From Leisingera sp. ANG-Vp (GTDB taxonomy: Bacteria > Pseudomonadota > Alphaproteobacteria > Rhodobacterales > Rhodobacteraceae): a stretch of 64,000 bases of DNA. The stretch covers positions 150,540 to 214,539 of the forward strand of contig NZ_JWLD01000044.1 in NCBI RefSeq assembly GCF_000813725.1. Direction: 5' to 3'. Both the position numbers and the translations under genes were made by a program. Of the stretch, positions 17,953-25,619 are shown piece by piece. Position 1 is the stretch's first letter. The number at the start of each line of letters is the position of its first letter. The notes below the pieces were generated by a model, which was given only the letters and a program-made list of their open reading frames with translations, did not search any database and had not been told where the DNA came from.

Positions 17953-19650
17953 TTAAGCGCCTGCCACCTGCACGGAGGTGTTCGGGTTCAGGGTCACGGT
18001 GCCAAGCTTGCGGATATGGTCCTCGACCACATCCCAGATCATCGGCCCTTCGGTGCCCTCGTTCACGCTGGCCCAGCCGGCCACGACGTAGGATTTCGCC
18101 GGATCAATCGCCTCGCCTGTCTTCAGCAGCGTCATATCGGTGATCCGCTCGCCTTGCGGCTTGGTGATGTCGATCCGGTAGCCCATGCCGCCGATCCGCA
18201 CCATGTCGCCGCCCTGCTGGTAATAGGGGTCCGGGTTGAAGATGTTGTCAGCCACATCCTCCAGGATCACCTTGATGAATTCCCCGGTCATCTCGGACCG
18301 GTAGGCCTGCCCGTAAGACATCGATGTCACGTTCCAGATATCCTCGCGGGTGATATTGTCTCCCGGCACCAGCGACGGTCCCCAGCGCACGCCCGGAGAC
18401 ATGGCAATATCCGCCTCCCGCTCGCTCAGCAGCGCATCGCAGATCAGGTCGTCCCAGGTGCCATTGAAATTGCCGCGGCGGTACAGCAGCGTATCGGTCT
18501 GGCCGATCACTTCCTCCAGCTGCGCCTTAAAGGGCGCGCGCTCGGCATCAATCAGCTGCGCCACCGCCGGGTCCGGCGCGATCACGTCCGAGAACACAGG
18601 GATCAGCTTGTGCCGCAGGCCCATCAGCTGGCCGTCGCGCACGTCCAGATCAATGCGCGAGACAAATTTTCCGTTCGATCCGGAAGCAATGATATGGGTC
18701 TTGTCCACCAGCACCGGTTCGGGCAGCGCGTCGTGGGTGTGGCCCGACAGGATCACGTCAATGCCCTGCACCTTGCCCGCCATCTTCTTGTCGACGTCAA
18801 AGCCGTTGTGGCTCAGCACCACAACCAGATCAGCGCCCGCGGCGCGGACCTCATCCACCATCGCCTGCATGTTCTCGTCACGGATGCCGAAGGAATACTC
18901 CGGGAACATCCAGCCAGGGTTGGCGATCGGCATATAAGGGAAGGCCTGGCCGATCACCGCCACCTTTGCGCCGCCGCGCTCAAAGAACTTGTAGGGTTTG
19001 AACAGCTCAGCCGGTTCATCCCATTCAGCATCAAAGATGTTCTGGCCAAGCGCCGCAAAAGGCAGGCCCTCGACGATCTCGTTCACCCGCTCGGACCCCA
19101 GCGTGAATTCCCAGTGAAAGGTCATCGCATCGGGCTTCAGCGCGTTCATTACATTGACCATGTCCTGGCCCGCCGTGTGATGGCAGGTGTAGGAGCCATG
19201 CCAGGTGTCGCCGCCGTCAAACAGCAGCGCATCGGGACGGTCGGCGCGGATGGCGTTGATGATCGTTGCCATCCGGTCCAGCCCGCCAACCCGGCCGTAT
19301 CCTTTGGCGAGCGACGAGAAATCATCATAGGTCAGCGCATAGGCCGAGGGGCTGCCATCATTGATGCCATAGGCCTTGCGGAAGTCGGCGCCGGTGATAT
19401 GCGGCACATGGCCCTTGTTGCCGCCGACGCCCAGATTGATCGATGGCTCGCGGAAATAGATCGGCTTCAATTGCCCATGAATATCAGTCACATGGATCAG
19501 GCTGATGTTGCCGAAGGTGTCAAACTCCAAGAGCTGGTCCTGGGTCAGCGACTGCTGGGCAGCCAGCCGCGCCCAATTGCCAAAGCCTGACGCCCCCACC
19601 ATGGCCGATGCCGCCATGGAAACCTGCAGAAAATCGCGGCGCGAGATCAT
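17953..19650 (-). CDS. soxB: SoxB, thiosulfohydrolase
   Basis: A 565-residue dimanganese hydrolase that releases sulfate from SoxYZ-bound S-sulfonate. Start 19650 gives the Tat signal MISRRDFLQVSMAASAMVG. The metallophosphatase domain shows ISLIHVTDIHGQLKPIYFRE, LLFDGGDTWHGSYTCHHTAG, and VVLSHNGFDVDKKMA ... VILSGHTHDALPEP; the C-terminal half is the 5'-nucleotidase-type substrate domain. AGGA precedes the ATG at an 11-nt spacing. A SoxR-type operator sits 33 bp upstream and a terminator-like hairpin separates it from soxA, so it is probably transcribed on its own. Confidence 0.97.
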   Translation of the reverse strand: MISRRDFLQVSMAASAMVGASGFGNWARLAAQQSLTQDQLLEFDTFGNISLIHVTDIHGQLKPIYFREPSINLGVGGNKGHVPHITGADFRKAYGINDGSPSAYALTYDDFSSLAKGYGRVGGLDRMATIINAIRADRPDALLFDGGDTWHGSYTCHHTAGQDMVNVMNALKPDAMTFHWEFTLGSERVNEIVEGLPFAALGQNIFDAEWDEPAELFKPYKFFERGGAKVAVIGQAFPYMPIANPGWMFPEYSFGIRDENMQAMVDEVRAAGADLVVVLSHNGFDVDKKMAGKVQGIDVILSGHTHDALPEPVLVDKTHIIASGSNGKFVSRIDLDVRDGQLMGLRHKLIPVFSDVIAPDPAVAQLIDAERAPFKAQLEEVIGQTDTLLYRRGNFNGTWDDLICDALLSEREADIAMSPGVRWGPSLVPGDNITREDIWNVTSMSYGQAYRSEMTGEFIKVILEDVADNIFNPDPYYQQGGDMVRIGGMGYRIDITKPQGERITDMTLLKTGEAIDPAKSYVVAGWASVNEGTEGPMIWDVVEDHIRKLGTVTLNPNTSVQVAGA

Positions 19651-19682
19651 GTGTACCGGTATCCTGTGTGCTTGCGCGACAT

Positions 19683-19698
19683 ATTCGCACAAATGAAT
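19683..19698. promoter_or_regulatory. Putative SoxR operator, soxA/soxB gap
   Basis: ATTCGCACAAATGAAT has the ATTC-N8-GAAT layout of the other three sox sites. It lies 33 bp ahead of soxB, just beyond the terminator-like hairpin of soxA. Confidence 0.65.
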
Positions 19699-19702
19699 GT
19701 TT

Positions 19703-19742
19703 AAAAAGAGACACGCCCCGCGCCTGTCAACAGGCGCGGGGC
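19703..19742 (-). terminator. Terminator-like hairpin after soxA
   Basis: A perfect 12-bp stem (GCCCCGCGCCTG / CAGGCGCGGGGC) with a TCAA loop starts 8 bp after the soxA stop. On the minus strand it is followed by GTGTCTCTTTTT, a T run displaced by seven bases. It should end or attenuate the soxXYZA transcript. Confidence 0.75.
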
Positions 19743-19749
19743 GCAAAGA

Positions 19750-20601
19750 TCAGTTGCGGACAGAGGGGGCTTCGACCGACAGCCCGTTGCCGCGCGAGGC
19801 AACATACAGCTCCAGCGCCACAAAGTCCGCCGAACCCGGCTTGTAGGTCTCGGCGCGGGTATCGCGCACGCATCCCTTGAAGCGCGCATGGGCGGTGTTC
19901 AGCTTGGTGTTTTTCAAGCGGTAGACCGGGAAGCCGTTGATCTGGCCCTGGCTCAGATGGTCGGCGCGGATCATGTTGCCATAGTTGTCTTCATGGCAGT
20001 TCGCGCAGGACAGCTCCAGCTGGCCGGTGCGGGTGTAGTACATCTCCTTGCCCTTCTCCCAGGCGGACTGGGCCGGGCCGTCGATGGCCACATTCACCGG
20101 AAGCCCGCGCGACTGGACCGAGATCAGCGCTTCCATCGCCGACATCTTGCCGCCGGTGTACTTCCACTTTTCGGCACCCATGTGGTTTTCGCGGCAGTCG
20201 TTGATCTGCATGTTCAGGGTGCGGACTTCACCGGCGGCCTCGCTCCATTTGGGATAGACCGCGCGCACGCCTTTCATGCTTTCCTCGACATCATCGTGGC
20301 AGGAAGCGCAGGACTTGCCTTCGGTTCCCTCGACGGTGTTCCAGGCATCAAGCGCCTGATCGACAAAGATCATCGCCGGGTTTTCAAAGTCGTCCATCTG
20401 CAGGGCCTGGGTTTCATCCTTGCGGAAGTGCCAGCCCGACATAATCTCATCAACCGCATCCGCAATATGTGCAGGTGCGGCGGCCTTGGTGACCATCTCG
20501 ATTTCCTCGTTGACCACCAGCGTGTCGTCATCGGGGCCTGCACCTGCCGCCATCGGCAGCGCCAACACGGCGGCAATTGCTGTGATTGCCTTCTTATTCA
20601 T
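19750..20601 (-). CDS. soxA: SoxA, diheme cytochrome c subunit of SoxXA
   Basis: 283 residues from ATG 20601 (AGGACAGGGA ribosome site), with signal peptide MNKKAITAIAAVLALPMAAGA. Heme sites are CASCH (98-102) and CANCH (199-203); Cys244 in FKGCVRDTRAE is the persulfide-type active-site Cys. SoxXA couples thiosulfate to SoxY while passing two electrons to cytochrome c. Both heme sites are kept, whereas some SoxA proteins have lost the first. Confidence 0.96.
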   Translation of the reverse strand: MNKKAITAIAAVLALPMAAGAGPDDDTLVVNEEIEMVTKAAAPAHIADAVDEIMSGWHFRKDETQALQMDDFENPAMIFVDQALDAWNTVEGTEGKSCASCHDDVEESMKGVRAVYPKWSEAAGEVRTLNMQINDCRENHMGAEKWKYTGGKMSAMEALISVQSRGLPVNVAIDGPAQSAWEKGKEMYYTRTGQLELSCANCHEDNYGNMIRADHLSQGQINGFPVYRLKNTKLNTAHARFKGCVRDTRAETYKPGSADFVALELYVASRGNGLSVEAPSVRN

Positions 20602-20675
20602 TCCCTGTCCTCCCTTGGGTGCCTGTCCTGCCCGGCGCAAACCGGACAGAACGCGTGCCTGAGATCCGGAACGGA

Positions 20676-21005
20676 TCAGCCGATGGCGATTTTTTTCTTG
20701 GTGTCGTAGACCGAGCCGTCGTCGTCATACCAGGTGAAGACAAATTCACCGGCTTCCGGCACGACGGCGTCGAACTCGAAATAGGGGTTGGTGGAGATCG
20801 CGGGCTCCATTGCCACGTCCAGCACCGTCTCGCCGTTGAAGGCGCAAGTGAAGCGGTTGATGATCGAGCGCGGAATCAGGTTGCCCTCTTTATCCTTGCG
20901 CTGGCCGCTTTCCATCTTGTGGCTGATCAGGGTCTTGATGGTGACCGTATCGCCGGCAGCAGCGGTTTTCGGGACCTTGACGCGGGGTTTAACACCGGAT
21001 GCCAT
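20676..21005 (-). CDS. soxZ: SoxZ, carrier-complex subunit
   Basis: A 109-residue all-beta protein, the partner of SoxY in the SoxYZ carrier. Family marks are KPRVKVPKTAAAGDTVTIKT, LISHKMESGQRKDKEGNLIP, and the C-terminal FVFTWYDDDGSVYDTKKKI. It has no signal peptide and is exported as a passenger of Tat-borne SoxY. AAGGAG precedes ATG 21005. A small GATCCG-GAA-CGGATC hairpin overlaps its stop (20663-20677). Confidence 0.96.
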   Translation of the reverse strand: MASGVKPRVKVPKTAAAGDTVTIKTLISHKMESGQRKDKEGNLIPRSIINRFTCAFNGETVLDVAMEPAISTNPYFEFDAVVPEAGEFVFTWYDDDGSVYDTKKKIAIG

Positions 21006-21049
21006 GTCTTTAATTCTCCTTAAGAATTCCGTTCAGAGAGCGGGCAGCC

Positions 21050-21466
21050 TCAGCCGCCGCAGCCGCCGATGGTCACTTTGACGGTGGCGCTTGCCTTGGC
21101 GAAGGAGCCATCGGCCAGCTTGGCCACCGCAACAACGTCCTGGGTGCCTGCCAGGCGGATCCGGGTCGAGGCCGACTGCTGTGCCGCACCGGGGCCGAAG
21201 TTGAAAGTTGCCACACCCGGTTCCGGGTTTCCGGTGGCCAGCACCAGGATCGCGGTGGCGCCGGGCGCCTCGACCGAGATCGGAACAGTGTTGCCGTTCT
21301 CGGCAATCTCGGGCGCGTTCAGGGTGACGCCGCCCTCGGCCATATCGGCACCGCCGGTAAAGGCGGCGATCCGGTCGTCTGCTGCGGCGTTCACCTGGAA
21401 CGGCAGCACGGTTACCACGGCAGCGCCCAGGCCCAGGGCCAGGGTCTCACGGCGTGAGAACTCCAT
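21050..21466 (-). CDS. soxY: SoxY, sulfur-carrier subunit
   Basis: 138 residues. Three in-frame Met codons compete; 21466 is chosen because AGGAG lies 7 nt upstream and the protein starts at the Tat signal MEFSRRETLALGLGAAVVTV. The C-terminus is the swinging-arm GGCGG motif (TIGGCGG), whose Cys136 carries the thiosulfate-derived sulfur through the whole Sox cycle. SoxZ is encoded 44 bp downstream. Confidence 0.96.
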   Translation of the reverse strand: MEFSRRETLALGLGAAVVTVLPFQVNAAADDRIAAFTGGADMAEGGVTLNAPEIAENGNTVPISVEAPGATAILVLATGNPEPGVATFNFGPGAAQQSASTRIRLAGTQDVVAVAKLADGSFAKASATVKVTIGGCGG

Positions 21467-21526
21467 CATATCTCTCCTATTCATTCACACAGGCTGCAGC
21501 ACCGGACGCGAGGCCCGGCCCGCGCC

Positions 21527-22003
21527 TCACTCTTCTTTCAGCGTCGCGAGGAACGCGACCACATCCTCAATCTCCTGCGCCGTCAGGATCGGCGGCAGCG
21601 GCTCGGCCCCGGCATCGCCGGTATAAGCGTCGCCCGGGCGGATGAAGCCATCGACCTTGTAGAAGGCCGGCATCATGGTGCCCTCGAATGTCATCTTGGC
21701 ATTGGCCACCAGCCCGCGCAGTTCTTCCTCGCTCCAGCGGTCGCCTGCGCCGTCCAGCGACGGGCCGATCTCGCCATGGAAGGGAACATCCGCCAGCGCG
21801 CTTACTTGATGGCAGGCCACGCAGTTGCCCTTGGACTTGGTGCCTGCAATCACCGCACCGCTGGCAGCGTCGCCCGCAACCCCGGTCAGCGAGGCGGAAA
21901 CTTCGCCGTATTCGCCGTACTGCACCGCTTTCGGAGCAACCTCTCCGGCCATCGCCGCGGCACCCGCCAGGCTCAGCGCCAGTGTCAGAGATGTAAGCTT
22001 CAT
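21527..22003 (-). CDS. soxX: SoxX, monoheme cytochrome c subunit of SoxXA
   Basis: 158 residues from ATG 22003 (GGGAGGA ribosome site), signal peptide MKLTSLTLALSLAGAAAMA. The single heme site is CVACH (61-65), and the C-terminus (LTAQEIEDVVAFLATLKEE) is typical of SoxX. It partners SoxA. A 127-bp gap upstream separates it from soxW and holds a SoxR-type operator, marking soxX as the first gene of the main soxXYZA transcript. Confidence 0.95.
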   Translation of the reverse strand: MKLTSLTLALSLAGAAAMAGEVAPKAVQYGEYGEVSASLTGVAGDAASGAVIAGTKSKGNCVACHQVSALADVPFHGEIGPSLDGAGDRWSEEELRGLVANAKMTFEGTMMPAFYKVDGFIRPGDAYTGDAGAEPLPPILTAQEIEDVVAFLATLKEE

Positions 22004-22088
22004 GTATCCTCCCAATGGCTGCCGCATCTTTGTGCGGTTGCTTCGTTTCTGCATACCGTAGGCCACAGCCGGACCATTACGCAACAAC

Positions 22089-22108
22089 AAATTCATTATT
22101 GTGAATTT
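22089..22108. promoter_or_regulatory. Putative SoxR operator, soxW/soxX gap
   Basis: A 20-bp inverted repeat, AAATTCA-TTATTG-TGAATTT, contains the ATTC-N8-GAAT core at 22091-22106. It lies 86 bp ahead of soxX in an A/T-rich island where a promoter is expected. Confidence 0.72.
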
Positions 22109-22130
22109 TTGCAATTTGTGCGCCGGACCC

Positions 22131-22724
22131 CTAGTCTGCGGATCCATTATTGCGCTCTTGGATCATCCGCGCGTGGTAGCGCTGGAAATCTTCCCCGTTA
22201 TCAAGCGCATACCGCTTTTCATTGACCCATGTAAACATGTCCAGCGTGGTTCCCGCGCCAAAGGCGCCCGGCATCATCGCCACCGCAGCTTCGGGGGCTG
22301 TAGCTTCTTCAGCCACCTCCTCCGGCAGGAACAGAATCGTCGGTGTGAACAGCACGCCCCATTTGCGCGCCATCTCTTTCTCCGGCAGCGCTTGGCCGTC
22401 GAAGTCGGTGACCTCCACATCGCCATAAAGGTTCAGCTGCACGACAAAGAAATTCTCTTCGATGTACTGGCTGATTTCCGGCCGGGGAAAGGTCTCCTCA
22501 TGCATCTTGGTGCAATAGATGCAGCCGCGCTGCTCAAAGATCAGCGCCAGCCGTTTGCCCTCGCCATTGGCTTCGTCCAGATCCTCGCGCAGGTCCTTGA
22601 AGGTCTCCCGCATCCAGGAGGTCTTGTGCAGACCGTCATCCCCAAGCTCTGCCGCAGACAGGGGAACGGCCATGGGCACCGCCAGCACCGCCGCCATTAA
22701 CACTTTCGCAAGACTTCTCAGCAT
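22131..22724 (-). CDS. soxW: SoxW, periplasmic thioredoxin
   Basis: A 197-residue thioredoxin-like protein with a Sec signal peptide (MLRSLAKVLMAAVLAVPMAV) and redox motif CIYC (Cys68, Cys71). The cis-Pro region is WGVLFTPTILFLP. SoxW receives electrons from SoxV and is thought to keep the Sox system reduced or active. It lies 19 bp after soxV and forms a two-gene unit with it. Confidence 0.92.
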   Translation of the reverse strand: MLRSLAKVLMAAVLAVPMAVPLSAAELGDDGLHKTSWMRETFKDLREDLDEANGEGKRLALIFEQRGCIYCTKMHEETFPRPEISQYIEENFFVVQLNLYGDVEVTDFDGQALPEKEMARKWGVLFTPTILFLPEEVAEEATAPEAAVAMMPGAFGAGTTLDMFTWVNEKRYALDNGEDFQRYHARMIQERNNGSAD

Positions 22725-22743
22725 GTTGACCTCCGCACTTCAC

Positions 22744-23481
22744 TTATCCAATTGAGCTGAATCCCGGCATCCAGCGGATCATTGTCTCGGCAATCAGCCG
22801 CACCCCGCCAGTGGCGATCAGCACCGCAAACAGCACCAGCATGGCGCCCATTCCCCTTTCCACCCAGCCAAAGGCTGCGCGGTGCCGCGCCACCCACCCC
22901 AGAAACGGCTTGGCAAACAGCGCCGCCACGACAAAGGGCGCCGTCATTCCCAGCCCGTAGACCAGCAGCAGCACGCCGCCGCGCCAGATGTCGCCCATGC
23001 CCGACGCGATCATCAGGATCGAGGCCAGCGCCGGCCCCACGCAGGGTGTCCAGCCAAAGCCGAAGGCCAGCCCCATCAGATAGGCGCCCAGCACTGTTGA
23101 AGGTTCCGCCGCACTCTCCATCCGCGCCTCGCGGTACAGCAGCGGGATGTTCACAACACCCAGGAAATGCAGCCCGAACAGCAGCAAAAGCGCGGCCGCG
23201 AAATAAGACAGAACCTCCAGGTACTGCCCGAACAGCTGCCCCAGCGCCGTTGCCCCCATGCCCATCAGCATGAACACTGTGGTCACTCCGGCAGCAAAAC
23301 ACACCGCCGATACCAGCAGCCGCCGCTGTGCTCCGGCGTTAATTGCACCGTCTCCGCGCAGTTCCGCCATCGACAAACCGCCCATGTAAGAGAGGTAAAA
23401 CGGCACCATCGGCAGAATGCAGGGGGTGAAAAAGCTCAGCAAACCTGCGATCAAAGCGCCAAACAGGGTAATCTCGAGCAT
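22744..23481 (-). CDS. soxV: SoxV, CcdA-type membrane thiol-electron transporter
   Basis: A 245-residue, six-helix membrane protein of the CcdA/DsbD-beta family that carries electrons from cytoplasmic thioredoxin to the periplasm. Conserved Cys lie in FTPCILPMVPF and GWTPCVGPALAS. Start 23481 is preferred to 23499 because GGGGGAGG sits immediately upstream. It probably reduces SoxW (next gene) and perhaps SoxS. It diverges from soxS across 106 bp that hold a SoxR-type operator. Confidence 0.93.
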   Translation of the reverse strand: MLEITLFGALIAGLLSFFTPCILPMVPFYLSYMGGLSMAELRGDGAINAGAQRRLLVSAVCFAAGVTTVFMLMGMGATALGQLFGQYLEVLSYFAAALLLLFGLHFLGVVNIPLLYREARMESAAEPSTVLGAYLMGLAFGFGWTPCVGPALASILMIASGMGDIWRGGVLLLVYGLGMTAPFVVAALFAKPFLGWVARHRAAFGWVERGMGAMLVLFAVLIATGGVRLIAETMIRWMPGFSSIG

Positions 23482-23528
23482 TGCCTCCCCCTGGCCCACG
23501 CGAACGTTATCGGGCCCCGGCTTGTGTC

Positions 23529-23544
23529 ATTCACATATTCGAAT
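23529..23544. promoter_or_regulatory. Putative SoxR operator, soxS/soxV divergent promoter
   Basis: ATTCACATATTCGAAT fits ATTC-N8-GAAT. It overlaps a candidate plus-strand promoter for soxS (TTCACA at 23530, 16-bp spacer, TATTAT at 23552), so bound repressor would block it, and it is placed to control soxVW as well. Confidence 0.68.
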
Positions 23545-23587
23545 TACGTTGTATTATACAGACCCGTCAACATGTGGAATGACATAG

Positions 23588-23971
23588 ATGCGCATGATCC
23601 GGCAACTGGCTGCAGCCGCTGCCATGACCCTCACGGCCCTGCCCGCCTGGGCGGCCGAGCTGGTAATGGTCGAGCAAGCGGGATGCGAATGGTGTGCCCG
23701 CTGGGACGAGGAAATCGCCCCGATCTACCCCAAGACGGCCGAAGGCAAGCACGCCCCGCTCCGCCGGGTCGACCTGCGCGATTTGCCGGGTGACCTGCAG
23801 GTGAGCCGCCGGGTCATGTTCACACCAACCTTTCTGGTGGTTGAGGACGGCAAGGAACAGGCCCGGCTCGAAGGCTACCCGGGTGAAGATTTCTTTTGGC
23901 CTTTGCTGGCAGATTTGCTAACCGCCCATACAGGGTTTGTTGATAATACGCACACTCAGGGCGGCAGCTGA
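23588..23971 (+). CDS. soxS: SoxS, periplasmic thioredoxin-like protein
   Basis: A 127-residue protein with a Sec signal peptide (MIRQLAAAAAMTLTALPAWA) and a CEWC redox pair (Cys33, Cys36), then the cis-Pro segment VMFTPTFLVVEDG. In Paracoccus, SoxS reactivates SoxYZ by reduction. Start may be 23588 or the second Met at 23594; neither has a strong ribosome site. It is the first gene of soxSRT. Confidence 0.9.
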   Translation: MRMIRQLAAAAAMTLTALPAWAAELVMVEQAGCEWCARWDEEIAPIYPKTAEGKHAPLRRVDLRDLPGDLQVSRRVMFTPTFLVVEDGKEQARLEGYPGEDFFWPLLADLLTAHTGFVDNTHTQGGS

Positions 23972-24030
23972 CGGCCCGAACGGGGCAAAAAGAGGAGTGC
24001 GGCGCCTGCGCGCCGCTCAGGAGACGACAG

Positions 24031-24369
24031 ATGGCACTACCGCAGTTTTCCGCGGACATGGATCCGGCAGAAATGGACAAGATGGTCGACAACGCGACCA
24101 AGGCCTCCAATTTTCTCAAGGCGATCAGCCATGAGGGCCGCCTGATGATCCTGTGCCACCTGGTATCAGGCGAGAAATCGGTGACCGAGCTGGAGGAGCT
24201 CCTGTCGGCCCGCCAGGCCGCCGTCTCCCAGCAGCTCTCCCGTCTGCGCCTGGAAGGGCTGGTCATTCCCCGGCGCGAGGGCAAGGCAATCTACTACCGC
24301 CTGGCAGACGATAAACCCCGCCGGATGCTGGAAACGGTTTACGACCTCTTCTGCAACGACGGCAGCTGA
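24031..24369 (+). CDS. soxR: SoxR, ArsR-family repressor of sox genes
   Basis: A 112-residue winged-helix repressor (LKAISHEGRLMILCHLVSGE, then recognition helix ARQAAVSQQLSRLRLEGLV). It keeps two Cys, 42 and 108, at the same positions as the persulfide-forming pair of SqrR and BigR. That makes it a likely sensor of sulfane sulfur or thiosulfate products: reduced protein would bind DNA and the modified form would release. AGGAG precedes the ATG. A 7-bp stem (23999-24016) lies in the leader. Four ATTC-N8-GAAT repeats in the locus are its probable targets. Confidence 0.93.
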   Translation: MALPQFSADMDPAEMDKMVDNATKASNFLKAISHEGRLMILCHLVSGEKSVTELEELLSARQAAVSQQLSRLRLEGLVIPRREGKAIYYRLADDKPRRMLETVYDLFCNDGS

Positions 24370-24386
24370 CCCGCCGGCTTCCATAA

Positions 24387-25445
24387 ATGTTTGACCTCCT
24401 CTCAGAACACCAGCTGGCCGCCTGCTTCGGGTTGCTGGGCGGTGTGCTGCTTGGGCTTGCCGCGCGGCTGGGGCGCTTCTGCACCCTCGGCGCGATCGAA
24501 GACCTGCTATACGGCGGCTCGTCCCTGCGGATGCGCATGTGGGGCGTGGCCATCGGTGTCGCCGTCACCGCCAGCTTTGCCCTGATGGGCATTGGGCTGG
24601 TCGATGCCACCCAGTCCTTCTATCTCACGATCCGCTGGATGCCTGCCGCTTCGATCCTCGGCGGTTTGATGTTCGGCTACGGCATGGCGCTCAGCGGGAA
24701 CTGCGGCTACGGCGCCATTGCCCGGCTTGGCGGCGGCGACCTGCGCAGCTTTGTAATTGTGCTGGTAATGGGCGTCTCGACCTATGTGGTGCTTGCAGGC
24801 CCCCTCGCCCCGCTGCGAAACTTCTTCTTTGAACAGCAGGACGTCACCACTGACATCCCGCCGGGCCTGGCCCACTACGCTGCCGCCTGGAGCGGCCTGC
24901 CTCTGGCCACAATAGGCGTCGCCGCAGGCGTTCTGATCCTGCTGGCCTCCCTCGCCAGCGCAGAAATCCGCAAGGACAAACAGGCGCTGCTCTGGTCCGC
25001 CATCGTGGGACTGGCCGTCACCTCCGGCTGGGCGGGAACCACATACGTCAACACCGAAGGGTTTGAAGCACTGCCGGTGGCCTCCCACTCTTTCTCAGCC
25101 CCCTTGGGCGAGACCATCCTCTGGACCATGACCGGCAGCTTGCGCCCCCTCTCCTTTGCCGTCGGCTCCATCGCCGGGGTCTGGACCGGCGCCTTCATCG
25201 GCTCGCTGATCAAGGGTCACTTCCGCTGGGAAGCCTGCGAAGACCCGCGCGAGCTGCGCCGCCAGATCATTGGCGCTGCCATCATGGGAGCCGGGGCGGT
25301 CATTGCCATGGGCTGCACCGTTGGCCAGGGCCTTAGCGCCTTTTCCCTGCTGGCCGTTTCTGCACCAGTCACCATGCTGGCAATCTTTGCCGGCGCTGCC
25401 ATCGGCTTGCGTCAGCTGATCGAAGGCTTCCGCCCGGCAGAGTAA
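24387..25445 (+). CDS. soxT: SoxT-type YeeE/YedE membrane transporter
   Basis: A 352-residue membrane protein with two copies of the YeeE/YedE (sulf_transp) motif. The first holds LAARLGRFCTLGAIEDL and GMALSGNCGYGAIARLGGGD; the second holds GAVIAMGCTVGQGLSAFSLL. The conserved Cys in these motifs pass thiosulfate in TsuA/YeeE. Here it follows soxR by 17 bp and so should move a sulfur compound or act in sulfur signalling, as proposed for SoxT. The direction of transport is not shown by the sequence. Confidence 0.9.
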   Translation: MFDLLSEHQLAACFGLLGGVLLGLAARLGRFCTLGAIEDLLYGGSSLRMRMWGVAIGVAVTASFALMGIGLVDATQSFYLTIRWMPAASILGGLMFGYGMALSGNCGYGAIARLGGGDLRSFVIVLVMGVSTYVVLAGPLAPLRNFFFEQQDVTTDIPPGLAHYAAAWSGLPLATIGVAAGVLILLASLASAEIRKDKQALLWSAIVGLAVTSGWAGTTYVNTEGFEALPVASHSFSAPLGETILWTMTGSLRPLSFAVGSIAGVWTGAFIGSLIKGHFRWEACEDPRELRRQIIGAAIMGAGAVIAMGCTVGQGLSAFSLLAVSAPVTMLAIFAGAAIGLRQLIEGFRPAE

Positions 25446-25619
25446 TGTTCCGCCCCGGCGGCAGCCGGCCAGGATTTGCAGTTCTGCTCGCCGGATGTGA
25501 TAGTTTGGTTATTGTGCATTAACCTTTAATCCCCTGTTACAAGCTTGCCCATGATGATCCCGGTCCGCGTATGGCCCATGGGCCAGCCGGTAGTGATTGA
25601 CGAGATTTTGGAGCCCGCA

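Noticed and set aside
21013-21027. ATTC-N7-GAAT ahead of soxZ, possible fifth SoxR site
   Set aside because: The spacer is 7 rather than 8 and the sequence is the soxZ ribosome-binding region inside the soxYZ unit, where a promoter is not expected.
25572-25585. TGGCCCATGGGCCA palindrome in the leader of the PhoX-type gene
   Set aside because: Perfect but short and GC-rich, with no second copy or promoter context; likely chance.
25446-25619. Pho box ahead of the PhoX-type gene
   Set aside because: Only one weak half site (CTGTTAC) is visible; no direct repeat with the expected spacing.
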